From assembly GCA_964418415.1 (NCBI GenBank), contig CAYQLB010000029.1:1-10464 (forward strand): DNA of 10,464 nt, given 5' to 3'. This document shows positions 1-6,918 of the stretch, in pieces. The position numbers and the translations under genes were made by a program. This DNA comes from CAJBLF01 sp964418415. Lineage in GTDB: Bacteria; Patescibacteriota; Gracilibacteria; Absconditabacterales; Absconditicoccaceae. The notes under the pieces were generated by a model. The model searched no databases. It was given only the letters and a program-made list of their open reading frames with translations, and had not been told where the DNA came from. Within the stretch, counting starts at the first letter, position 1, and every line of letters starts with the position of its first letter.

Positions 1-1209
1 TATATACCATTCTCTTTTATTCTCTTTGATCTTATCAAATAGTTTTTGTGACATAAAATTCCCTGATTTATTCAGATTAACTTCTACGACAACATCTATT
101 TTCTCTTCTTCCTCTTTCTCTTTGATGATGAATTTCGCATACTGGGAAAGATAGAGTATCTTATTTCAGAGAAGATCGGATTTTTCCTGGCTAAAAAGGC
201 TTTTTGCTATTTCTACACCTTTCTCCGGATCGAGGACGTTGAGGTCTTCTATCTTATTCAGGACATTCTTGAGTTTGGTATCGCTTACTTTCTGGACTTC
301 CAATCATGCTCTTGCATTGATTTCCAATAATTTCGGACCTTCGTTGGTGATCACCCGATCCAGCGCGAGATATCCCAGATTGACGAAATACTGCACTTTG
401 GAAGAGAGAAATAAGATATCATTCCAGTAAGGTATTTTCTTATTCTGGAAATGAGCGAATCTCTTCGGAAATCTGGTTTTGTAGATTTTTTTCTTCCGGA
501 GAAGAGAAGTGATTTTACCACTTCCCACTTCGATACCAAATCCCAATCCTCATTGTGCGAGATTTGCTTTGCCTCATGATTGTTTGGTCGGCACTCTGAT
601 CATCGTTGCTACCGGTATGAGATTGAAGACGATGACTCTGATATCCGCTAATCCATGTTCGCAGAAATCCTTGAAAAGTTCTCATGCTACCAATTTTTCT
701 TCGATGATGATTTTGTCTCCGCCGAGCGTCATGGAATATTTACCATCGAGGATATCAAGAAGACGTCTCCTAAACTCTTGATCGGTAAGGATATCGTCGC
801 CTATCTGATAATTTCCTGGATGATGTTGTTCGAAACGTTGAAGAAATACCTTTTTGATGCGGTCTCATCGCTTTTGGAGTCGTGTCGGATGTGCAGGAGC
901 AGTTGTTCCGATCATTCCTTCAGTTTGTTCTTCGGGAATATATTTCACTATATATACGCCTTGACCTTTGCTTCATTGATTCGGCTTCACGACAAAATTC
1001 CTTTTCGGCAAATACGAAAAATCGAATTCATACAATTCTTTGCGAGATGAAATAATGCCGTAGGTTTTCGCAAATGGAATACCTCTTTCTATAAGAAAAT
1101 CTTTCGTCTGGAGTTTGTTGTTTGCGAGACGGATACCTTTTTTGTCATTAAATTTCTTGATGTAGAGGAGATTCCTAGCATTGTTGCCAAGGATCCCAAA
1201 ATCGAACAT
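1..1209 (-). CDS. ATP-grasp, RimK-related alpha-L-glutamate ligase-like protein (3' end cut by window)
   Basis: With TGA read as Gly the frame is open from ATG at 1209 to the window edge (403 codons), with seven in-frame TGA codons (e.g. 973-975, 865-867, 682-684, 304-306). The N-terminus (ILGNNARNLLYIKKFN, then LANNKLQTKDFLIERGIP) matches the opening of alpha-L-glutamate ligase-like ATP-grasp proteins. FVVKPNQGSKGQGV at about residues 73-86 is the nucleotide-binding Gly loop; its first Gly (79) is a TGA. IIIEEKL, DIRVIVFN and LLEINARAGL follow in the order expected for an ATP-grasp fold, the last carrying the metal-binding Asn. Such enzymes form an acyl-phosphate and join an amine or amino acid to a carboxylate; the substrate here is unknown. 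About 80 residues follow the core, including a Glu/Lys-rich linker near residue 360, so a further domain may lie beyond the edge. No SD precedes the start (AAAACTCCCC); a TATCCT box lies 10 nt upstream. Confidence 0.8.
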
Positions 1210-1302
1210 GGGGAGTTTTAGGATAAAAATTACGCCCCACCTATAAGGAAAATATCGATAAAATCAATCTTAGCTCAAATATAGGTTTTTTTTACCTTCA
1301 AC

Positions 1303-1330
1303 TTGACTTTTTATTATTTTTCAGTAAAGT
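1303..1330 (+). promoter_or_regulatory. Candidate sigma70-type promoter for the 1384 lipoprotein
   Basis: TTGACT at 1303-1308 and TAAAGT at 1325-1330 are separated by 16 bases, a -35/-10 pair with 5/6 and 4/6 matches to consensus. It lies in the divergent intergenic region 1210-1383 and points at the leader ORF and lipoprotein. It is called by eye only. No -35 this good was noticed upstream of the other genes. Confidence 0.4.
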
Positions 1331-1346
1331 CCGTAATAAGAAACAA

Positions 1347-1353
1347 AGAGGTG
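1347..1353 (+). promoter_or_regulatory. Shine-Dalgarno-like site AGAGGTG
   Basis: AGAGGTG ends four bases before an ATG at 1358, a normal SD spacing. That ATG is not in frame with the lipoprotein start at 1384, which is 30 bases away, so the site fits a short leader ORF rather than direct initiation of the lipoprotein. It is the only convincing SD seen upstream of a gene in the window. Confidence 0.4.
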
Positions 1354-1357
1354 TAAA

Positions 1358-1396
1358 ATGAATATAAACAAAATCATAAACATATGAAAAAGGTAA
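1358..1396 (+). CDS. Possible 12-residue leader ORF overlapping the lipoprotein start
   Basis: ATG at 1358 follows AGAGGTG at SD spacing and encodes MNINKIINI, then TGA at 1385-1387, AAA, AGG and TAA at 1394-1396. In the standard code it would stop at that TGA, overlapping the lipoprotein ATG as ATGA, a classic translational-coupling arrangement. In code 25 the TGA is Gly and the peptide runs three codons further, overlapping the lipoprotein by 13 nt. It may be real coupling or chance; nothing beyond SD spacing and position supports it. Confidence 0.3.
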
Positions 1397-2325
1397 TTAT
1401 GCTTTTCGCGGTTGTCTTCTTAGTGGTCGTAAGCGGCTGCAAAAAAGAGGGACAACTCCAATTAACCTGGTGGGACAGGTTATGGTTCGATGAATATTAT
1501 GTTATGGTCGATCTGAATAATAAACACAAGGATGTTATTCTTCCCAAAATTGACCAAATTAGGACAACTACCCAGGAGTTCGTAACCTGGGATGATGAGT
1601 TGATTCAGGTCCACGGACCTGGTGGCTACACACCTACTGCCGATAAGGCATGGCGGGTTTGGCTGGAAACCTATCAGACCAAGTTGATGTCGGATACTTT
1701 AGCTCCTCCGGAAAGGGGAGAATTGGTAAACATCATCAAAAAGTACCTTGATCTTCGCCGAGATTATGACAGAGAAAAAGCATTTACCAAAATGCGTCTT
1801 TGTATCCCTGCAGAATTGTACGAGCAGGATTCGAGGATTTGGGAATGGTGGCTGTCCAAAGTTCAAGCGTATCTTACGGTTACCTTAGGTGGTCCGATCG
1901 ATTGGACTGATGGTACTCGACAGTTGAGTCAGGAGATGGAAATCTATCATCTTCCGACAACATCTGACGAGAACGATCCATGGCACTGTGATTGTTCTGC
2001 ACAGATAAGGATTACTTGTTGGTACCAGGCATATGCCGAAGGACCCAAGAATAAATCCATATCTACAGAACAATGGCAAAAGTTGGATCCTATGGTCAGG
2101 GTTCAGAAGACCAATGAGGTGATGCGGGAAATGTATCCTGAATTTGAAGCCAAAATGAAAGAGGTTCGCAAAATTCAGGGTCAATTAAGGTATGAAAACC
2201 TTAAAAACTGCCCTGAAGAAGGATTCCCTATCGGCAACCCCGCAGATTACGAAACCAAAAAAGGAAATGTTGGTGGTGTAGATGTATATTACATCGAAAT
2301 CCCTAATGTTCCTACAAAGAAGTAG
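1384..2325 (+). CDS. Predicted lipoprotein of unknown function (313 aa)
   Basis: The start MKKVIMLF gives a clear lipoprotein signal: Lys2-Lys3, a hydrophobic stretch, then VVSGC with the lipidated Cys at residue 19, so the product should be membrane-anchored outside the cytoplasm. The mature part is soluble-looking, rich in Trp and charged residues, with a DCSAQIRITCW region holding two of its Cys and no domain I recognise. None of its 16 Gly codons is TGA, whereas the enzyme and transporter genes around it use TGA often. Sampled lines look GC-richer than neighbouring genes (roughly mid-40s against mid-30s percent). It ends in three consecutive stops, TAG-TAA-TAA (2323-2331), then a strong terminator. 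It is monocistronic and divergent from the ATP-grasp gene. Recent acquisition from a standard-code source is one explanation; a secretome gene selected against TGA is another. Confidence 0.75.
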   Translation: MKKVIMLFAVVFLVVVSGCKKEGQLQLTWWDRLWFDEYYVMVDLNNKHKDVILPKIDQIRTTTQEFVTWDDELIQVHGPGGYTPTADKAWRVWLETYQTKLMSDTLAPPERGELVNIIKKYLDLRRDYDREKAFTKMRLCIPAELYEQDSRIWEWWLSKVQAYLTVTLGGPIDWTDGTRQLSQEMEIYHLPTTSDENDPWHCDCSAQIRITCWYQAYAEGPKNKSISTEQWQKLDPMVRVQKTNEVMREMYPEFEAKMKEVRKIQGQLRYENLKNCPEEGFPIGNPADYETKKGNVGGVDVYYIEIPNVPTKK

Positions 2326-2346
2326 TAATAATTATTAAAAAATATT

Positions 2347-2375
2347 GAGGTGAAGTTTTCTTCACCTCTTTTTTT
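2347..2375 (+). terminator. Rho-independent terminator after the 1384 lipoprotein
   Basis: A perfect 9-bp stem, GAGGTGAAG (2347-2355) with CTTCACCTC (2360-2368), encloses a TTTT loop and is followed by seven T. It lies 21 nt past the stop codon and isolates the lipoprotein from cysS. Confidence 0.9.
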
Positions 2376-2458
2376 GTAATCATAAAGTTATGCTTATTCA
2401 TTTGAAATTCTTGATGGCTTCACTACATTATCCAGGACTTTATTTTTTTGTATACTTT

Positions 2459-3933
2459 ATGAAATTATTTGTCTACAATACACTCACACGCCAAAAAGAT
2501 GAGTTTGTTCCCTTGATGGAGGATCCTAACTATAAAGGTCCGAAAAAGGATTTTGTAGGAATGTATTCGTGTGGACCTACGGTCTATGGTATGCCACATT
2601 TCGGTAATGTCAGAGCAGCATTCACTGCTGACCTGATTAGAAACACCATCCAGAATATCTTATGATACAAAACCATTTCGGTCATGAACTTTACTGATGT
2701 AGGACATTTGGTCGGTGATAGTGATGATGGTGATGAAAAAATCGAATTAACTGCAAAGAAAGAGGGGATGACGGCTTGGGATGTCGCTAAAAAATATGAG
2801 AAGATCTTCATGGATTTTTTCAAAGATTTGAAAGTGGATCCATTTACTATCATGCCGAGAGCGACAGAGCATATACAAGAACAGATCGATCTTGTAAAAA
2901 AATTGGAAGAAAAGTGATATACATATACTATCGAATGAGATGGAATATATATGGATACAAGCAAAGTAGAGGATTATGGAAAACTTATGTGACCAAATTA
3001 CAAGAAGCATTTGGAATGAATCAGATGAGGAGAAAGGGTAGATATGATATGAAAAAAGAATCCGACAGATTTTGCATTATGGAAATTTCATGTAGGTGAT
3101 GGAAAAAGAGATATGGAACGAGATTCTCCTCGAGGTATTTGATTTCCAGGTCGACATGCAGAATGTAGTGCAATGTCCAGTAAATATCTATGAGAGCAGT
3201 TTGATATTCATCATGGATGATATGATCTAGTTACTGTCCATCATTCGAATGAGATAGCACAGTCAGAATGTTCGAGCTGAATAAAACCTCGGGTAAAATA
3301 TTGGATACACAACCAGTTTGTTTTGATGAATGGCAAGAAAATGGCTAAATCCGATGGTAATATTGTCTCTCCTTATGAGGTAGTAGAAAAATGATACAGT
3401 TACCTGGATATGAGATATTTTTTCTTCGCTGTTCATTATCGCAGCTTTTTTGATTTTACATGGGAAAGTATCAAACAAGCTCAACAAGCAAGGAATAATC
3501 TAGTTAGGAAAATTGGTGACGATACTTCAAAAACAAAATTATTTGAATATGAGCCATCATTTGCGACTATAGAAAGTAAAGTGAAAACAGCAGAATGAAA
3601 AAATTCCGAACAGAAATTACAGAAGCGATTTGTGATGATATCAATACTGCCAAACTCATTGCAGTGATAAATACCTATTTACCTATCTCAAATGATGAAG
3701 TTGGATCTATGATCTATCGATTAGAAGAAAAATTTCTTAAGTTCTGATTGTTTGAAACTATCGTAGAAGAAACATTCGATATCCCCGCCGAAGTTACCAT
3801 ACTCGCAGATCAGAGATTGGAAGCGAAGAAAAATAAGGACTTTGCATTAGCTGATGAACTGAGGAATAAGATTGCGGCATCATGATTCCAAGTGAATGAT
3901 ACCAAAGATGGGTATGAAATAACTAAAATATAA
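2459..3933 (+). CDS. cysS: Cysteinyl-tRNA synthetase, interrupted by a -1 frame change
   Basis: Class I synthetase that charges tRNA-Cys in the cytoplasm. Landmarks: MYSCGPTVY with Zn ligand Cys38, HFGN (47-50) as HIGH motif, MNFTDVGH, NPTDFALWK, AECSAMS with Cys236, HHSNE with His261 and Glu265 completing the Zn site, and KMAKSDGN (KMAKS 294-298). Fifteen in-frame TGA codons sit at Gly positions, including the family-conserved YLG and HHGG. The start at 2459 gives the expected N-terminus; no SD is present, but TATACT lies just upstream (2451-2456). The first frame runs to TAA at 3668-3670 (403 aa), yet homology moves to the -1 frame at about 3598-3604 and continues (FRTEITEAICDDINTAKL to YEITKI) to TAA at 3931-3933, giving about 491 aa in all, near normal length. 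The switch point is A_AAA_AAT. Arg232 replaces the usual Trp of GWHxEC. The cause may be recoding, an assembly indel or decay. Confidence 0.88.
3598..3604 (+). promoter_or_regulatory. Candidate -1 slippery site A_AAA_AAT inside cysS
   Basis: In the upstream cysS frame the codons are TGA-AAA-AAT, so 3598-3604 reads as X_XXY_YYZ. A one-base backward slip re-pairs both tRNAs on AAA-AAA and the next codon is TTC at 3604, exactly the frame that carries the rest of CysRS. No downstream hairpin or upstream SD-like stimulator is evident. A missing A in the run of six would look identical. An ATG at 3595-3597 also opens the downstream frame. Confidence 0.4.
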
Positions 3934-3984
3934 TGAAAAATGAAAAATGAATAATGAAAAATGAAAAATGAAAAATGAAAAATG
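3932..3984 (+). repeat. Heptamer tandem repeat AATGAAA, seven copies plus a partial
   Basis: Seven in-phase units of AATGAAA run from 3932 to 3980, the third with one change (AATGAAT), followed by a partial AATG. The array starts inside the cysS stop codon, so the gene ends exactly at its edge. It is non-coding simple-sequence repeat and could vary in copy number. Confidence 0.85.
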
Positions 3985-4045
3985 TATGACGTGTAATTTT
4001 ATAGACTACAACGATTTACAATAGTTCATAAGAAGAGAAATTCAA

Positions 4046-4078
4046 CATTATTCATTATTAATTCTTAATTCTTAATTT
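4046..4078 (+). repeat. Second heptamer block (TTAATTC) with inverted match to the first
   Basis: CATTATTCATT at 4046-4056 is the exact reverse complement of AATGAATAATG at 3946-3956. It is followed by TTAATTC, TTAATTC, TTAATTT at 4058-4078. With the AATGAAA array this frames about 150 bp as a loose inverted-repeat element between cysS and the next lipoprotein. Nothing else is seen in this gap. Confidence 0.6.
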
Positions 4079-4104
4079 GTTTTTTTATCATTTATTATTA
4101 TATC

Positions 4105-4461
4105 ATGAAAAAGTTAGTAGTAGTTTCTATTATGGCATTTTCTGTGTTGCTTTTAGCTGGTTGCGGAAAGAAGGCAGAAACAGTTCCTACTGATGATACA
4201 GTAGGTACAGAAACGGTAAACACCGACAAAAAAGAAGCTACCAAACAACAATGTTACGATATCGTCAAATACGGTATAGATGTCGCTGTTGCACAAGCAA
4301 AAGGAGAAACCAAAACTGTTGAAGAATTGGTAAACAAAGCTATGGCACTGGAAGAAAAATATAATCTAGAGGGTGTAGAATTCGAAAAATCATGCGAAAA
4401 ATATATGACAGATCGTGAATTCATTATGATGATACAGGAAGGAACAAAAGAAATGCAATAG
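4105..4461 (+). CDS. Small predicted lipoprotein (118 aa)
   Basis: The signal MKKLVVVSIMAFSVLLLAGC ends in an LAGC lipobox with Cys20 as the lipidated residue. It is followed by an acidic, Thr-rich linker (about residues 24-45) and a compact helical-looking domain with two further Cys (in QQCYDI and KSCEKY) that could pair outside the cytoplasm. I recognise no family. It has no in-frame TGA, but only seven Gly codons, so that says little. No SD precedes the ATG; TATTAT at 4094-4099 puts a predicted transcript start about on the ATG, which would make a leaderless mRNA. The membrane protein gene begins 30 nt downstream on the same strand, so co-transcription is likely. It ends with TAG. Confidence 0.75.
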   Translation: MKKLVVVSIMAFSVLLLAGCGKKAETVPTDDTVGTETVNTDKKEATKQQCYDIVKYGIDVAVAQAKGETKTVEELVNKAMALEEKYNLEGVEFEKSCEKYMTDREFIMMIQEGTKEMQ

Positions 4462-4491
4462 AAGTGTTCTTTTGAGAGAAGATGTTTTTAT

Positions 4492-5178
4492 ATGTTTAAC
4501 AAAGACATGATTTTCTATTATATCCTCGTTACGCTTATAAGTATAGCTATCGTACTTTTGACCTATTTTTCTCCTGAATCGCTTTCGTTTCTCGGAGATG
4601 AGGTGCCACAATGGTTTGCAAATACAGGAATAAATCTCTTGTGGATTACGTTGTTGGTGAAACCAGTATTTATGATATTGATGCCTCATACAGAGCTGAA
4701 GGTCATAACCTTTTCATGATTGCGAGACTATCTCAAAACTATAAAATGAAGGTCGCTCAAATGATTATTTTTTATGTTAATAAGCATAGTGTACTTCGTC
4801 GCTTGATGGTGAATGAAACTTAGAAGATTATTGGGGATTACTACATTTCTTGCAATATTCACCCACGCAGGTATATGGATTGCTCAACGGATACAGATTG
4901 ATTATTCTCTTTGGAGTCAATTTCAAAAATTCCGATTGCTAGCTGGATATCTAGGATTGCTTATGCTCTTTGTCGGCTACATCACGTCCAATAATTATTC
5001 TATCAGACTTTTCAAAAAAAATCGAAAACTGATCCAATACAGCGCATACCTCGCATTACTCTTTACGCTTCTTCATCTCGCGTTTATCAATTTTTGAGAG
5101 TATATTACACATTATGTTATCTTTGTAGTATATTTTGTTTTGAAACTTATAGAAAAGAAAAAGATAAAAATCTCCTAA
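4492..5178 (+). CDS. MsrQ/YedZ-like ferric-reductase-type membrane protein
   Basis: Read with TGA = Gly (six codons, e.g. 4717, 4747, 4762, 5095) the frame gives 228 aa with about six hydrophobic segments. It follows the MsrQ/YedZ layout (ferric-reductase-like transmembrane domain): an N-terminal helix, a TLLVKPVF segment matching the TLLxTPL region, LRRLLG before a helix with His125 (IFTHAGIW), then KLIQYSAYLALLFTLLHLAF. In MsrQ three His bind heme; two are present here (His125, His195), but the first of the last pair is Gln182. MsrQ normally passes electrons to the periplasmic methionine-sulfoxide reductase MsrP; no msrP is in the window, so the partner is unknown and only heme-protein electron transfer can be inferred. 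The gene follows the small lipoprotein by 30 nt, and its TAA abuts the MITE-like element. GAGAGAAG lies too far upstream (10 nt or more) to be a good SD. Confidence 0.65.
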
Positions 5179-5294
5179 TTTGTCCTCCTTTTTAAAGGAG
5201 GGGAGGTGCGAAGCACAGGAGGATTTATGGAGAAATATACTATAGTCCATAAATCCCTCTTCCTTCGGCATCTCCCTTTACAAAGGGAGACAAA
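5179..5294 (+). mobile_element. MITE-like palindromic element, about 116 bp
   Basis: The ends are inverted repeats: TTTGTCCTCC.TTTTTAAAGG at the left and its imperfect complement, ending CCTTTACAAAGGGAGACAAA, at the right. The centre has a perfect 11-bp stem, GGATTTATGGA (5221-5231) with TCCATAAATCC (5246-5256), around a 14-nt loop. The arms between are also partly complementary, so the whole segment can fold into one long imperfect hairpin. It has no coding capacity. It fills the space between the MsrQ-like stop (5176-5178) and the MFS gene, and as RNA it could affect read-through between them. I see no clear target-site duplication. Confidence 0.65.
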
Positions 5295-5320
5295 AAAAAT
5301 TTAGTTTTTGAATCTTGTCT

Positions 5321-6535
5321 ATGAAAAATCTGAAATATTTTCTCAAATGAATCTCTAGAAATGTTCTCTTGCTCTGATTGGTGTCTCTGCTTACTGATCT
5401 GAGTTCACAAATGGTATTCCCGTTGATACCGTTATTCCTTACAAGCTTAGGTTCAGGAGCGACCGTGATAGGGATCGTAGAAGGAGCGGCAGATACAACA
5501 GCTGCATTGTTGAAAGTATTTTCGTGATATTTGTCAGATAAATTTCACAAAAGAAAAATATTTGTTCTTATTGGATATGGGTTTTCTACTATCACAAAAC
5601 CATTATTCGCTTTGGCGCAAACACGGCCGGTTGTCCTCGTTTTCAGAGTAATCGAAAGAATAGGGAAAGGAATGAGAGATGCGCCGAGAGATGCATTAGT
5701 AGCAGACTCAACTGCACCGGAATTTATGGGCAAAGCATATGGTATCCAAAGAGCTATGGATGGAACAGGTTCGGTAGTGGGAGCACTTTTGGCATTAGTA
5801 TTGTTTCCTTTATTGGGATATCAGAAATTATTTATTTTTGCATTTATACCATGAGTAATAGCCGTACTTGCGATATTGTTTGTCAAAGAAGCTAAAAATA
5901 TGAAACATACGAGGGATCGAGATCATGTTCACATGAAGCCAAAAATAGCAATCCCATCATTGCAGACATCTATCAAAATATTGCCAAATAATCTCAAACT
6001 TTTTATCGTGGTAGCAGCCTTATTCGGACTTGTAAACTTCTGATATGCATTTATGTTATTGAAGGCAAAAAGTGTAGGCGCTAGCGATGAAAGATCAATT
6101 TTGTTTTACGTTCTGTTCTACGGAATCTATACGCTTGCATCAGCTCCGTTAGGAATATTGTCTGATCGTATCGGCAGAAAAAAGATGCTCCGAGTTGCTT
6201 ATGGATTATTTTTAGTGGTAACTTTGGGACTGGCATTAGTCACACAAATAGGACGAGTAATAGTTTTCTTTATTCTTTTTGGTATCGTCTTTGCTATCGT
6301 GGATGGAACCGAAAGAGCATTAGTCGTTGATCTGGCTGGTGAACATAAATGAACCGCTTTAGGGCTTTTCCATACCGCTATAGGAATTGTCTCACTTCCC
6401 GGTTGATATGTACTCTGATTGCTTTGGGATAAAATTTCTCCACAGGCAACCTTCTTGTTCGCATTCGTTATCGGCGTGATTATTATGATTATGTTTAGAT
6501 TCGTGAATACGAGAAAAACAGAAGCTACTATTTAA
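5321..6535 (+). CDS. MFS transporter (404 aa)
   Basis: With TGA = Gly (eight codons, e.g. 5348, 5375, 6350) one frame runs from ATG 5321 to TAA 6533-6535. The protein is highly hydrophobic, and its length fits a 12-helix major facilitator superfamily permease. Both MFS repeats show the loop 2-3 motif A: GYLSDKFHKRK, whose first Gly is a TGA, and GILSDRIGRKK. RIGKGMRDAPRDALVADS at about residues 113-130 is typical of a broad family of uncharacterised bacterial and archaeal MFS permeases; the substrate cannot be read from sequence. The gene begins 26 nt after the MITE-like element, with no SD. The thioredoxin start is 17 nt past the stop, so the two are probably co-transcribed. Metalloid export would fit the neighbours but is inference. 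Confidence 0.85.
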
Positions 6536-6552
6536 TTTATTAAATTTTCGTT

Positions 6553-6867
6553 ATGCTTATCAAAATTCTTGGGACAGGATGTCCAAAATGTAAACTTCTC
6601 TACACAACCGTAGAAGAAGCTGCCAAAAAATTAGAGATAGATTATGATATAGTCAAAATAGAAGATGTAGAGGTGATTGCAGAATATAATATTATGACCT
6701 TACCAGCATTGATTATTGATGATATGTTGGTACTTGCATGATGATCTCCAGAACCAGATGAAATGTTAGAAATCTTACAAGAAGTTGCTTCTTATAAAAG
6801 TCACGAATGTTGTGGTGGAGGAGATTGTGGCGATGATAGCGAGTGCTGTGGATGATGTAACCATTAG
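6553..6867 (+). CDS. Thioredoxin-fold redox-active disulfide protein with Cys-rich tail (104 aa)
   Basis: MLIKILGTGCPKCK is the signature of TM0996/MTH895-type small thioredoxins (Thioredoxin_3, 'redox-active disulfide protein 2'), with the CPKC pair at Cys10 and Cys13 and the cis-Pro segment MTLPALIID. Two adjacent TGA codons (6739-6744) encode GG just after, and a third lies in the tail. In code 25 the frame runs to TAG at 6865-6867. The family usually ends near residue 80. Here the last 21 residues are a Cys/Gly/Asp tail with six Cys (86, 87, 92, 98, 99, 102) and His84 and His104, which looks metal- or metalloid-binding. The family is often encoded beside DUF318 permeases, as here (51 nt to the next gene). 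No SD is visible; TATTAA lies 8 nt before the ATG. Confidence 0.88.
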
Positions 6868-6875
6868 ACGTCATT
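6864..6875 (+). repeat. 12-bp direct repeat TTAGACGTCATT, copy 1
   Basis: It begins in the final codons of the thioredoxin gene and contains the palindrome GACGTC. An identical copy lies at 7904-7915, so the two bracket the permease gene. They may be remnants of an interspersed repeat. Confidence 0.5.
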
Positions 6876-6918
6876 CTCAATCTACCTTGCTATTACTTAA
6901 TTTTATTACACAAATCTC

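Noticed and set aside
1239..1293. ACCTATA/TATAGGT inverted repeat followed by eight T as a plus-strand terminator
   Set aside because: The stem is only 7 bp and AT-rich with a 34-nt loop, and no plus-strand gene precedes it; it lies in a divergent promoter region.
1345..2371. 9-nt complementarity between AAAGAGGTG at the SD and CACCTCTTT in the downstream terminator
   Set aside because: The terminator's own 9-bp hairpin would outcompete it, and SD-like words easily give such matches by chance.
5056..5271. Minus-strand open frame across the MITE-like element
   Set aside because: It overlaps the MsrQ-like gene and the palindromic element, is low-complexity Lys-rich, and has no homology signal.
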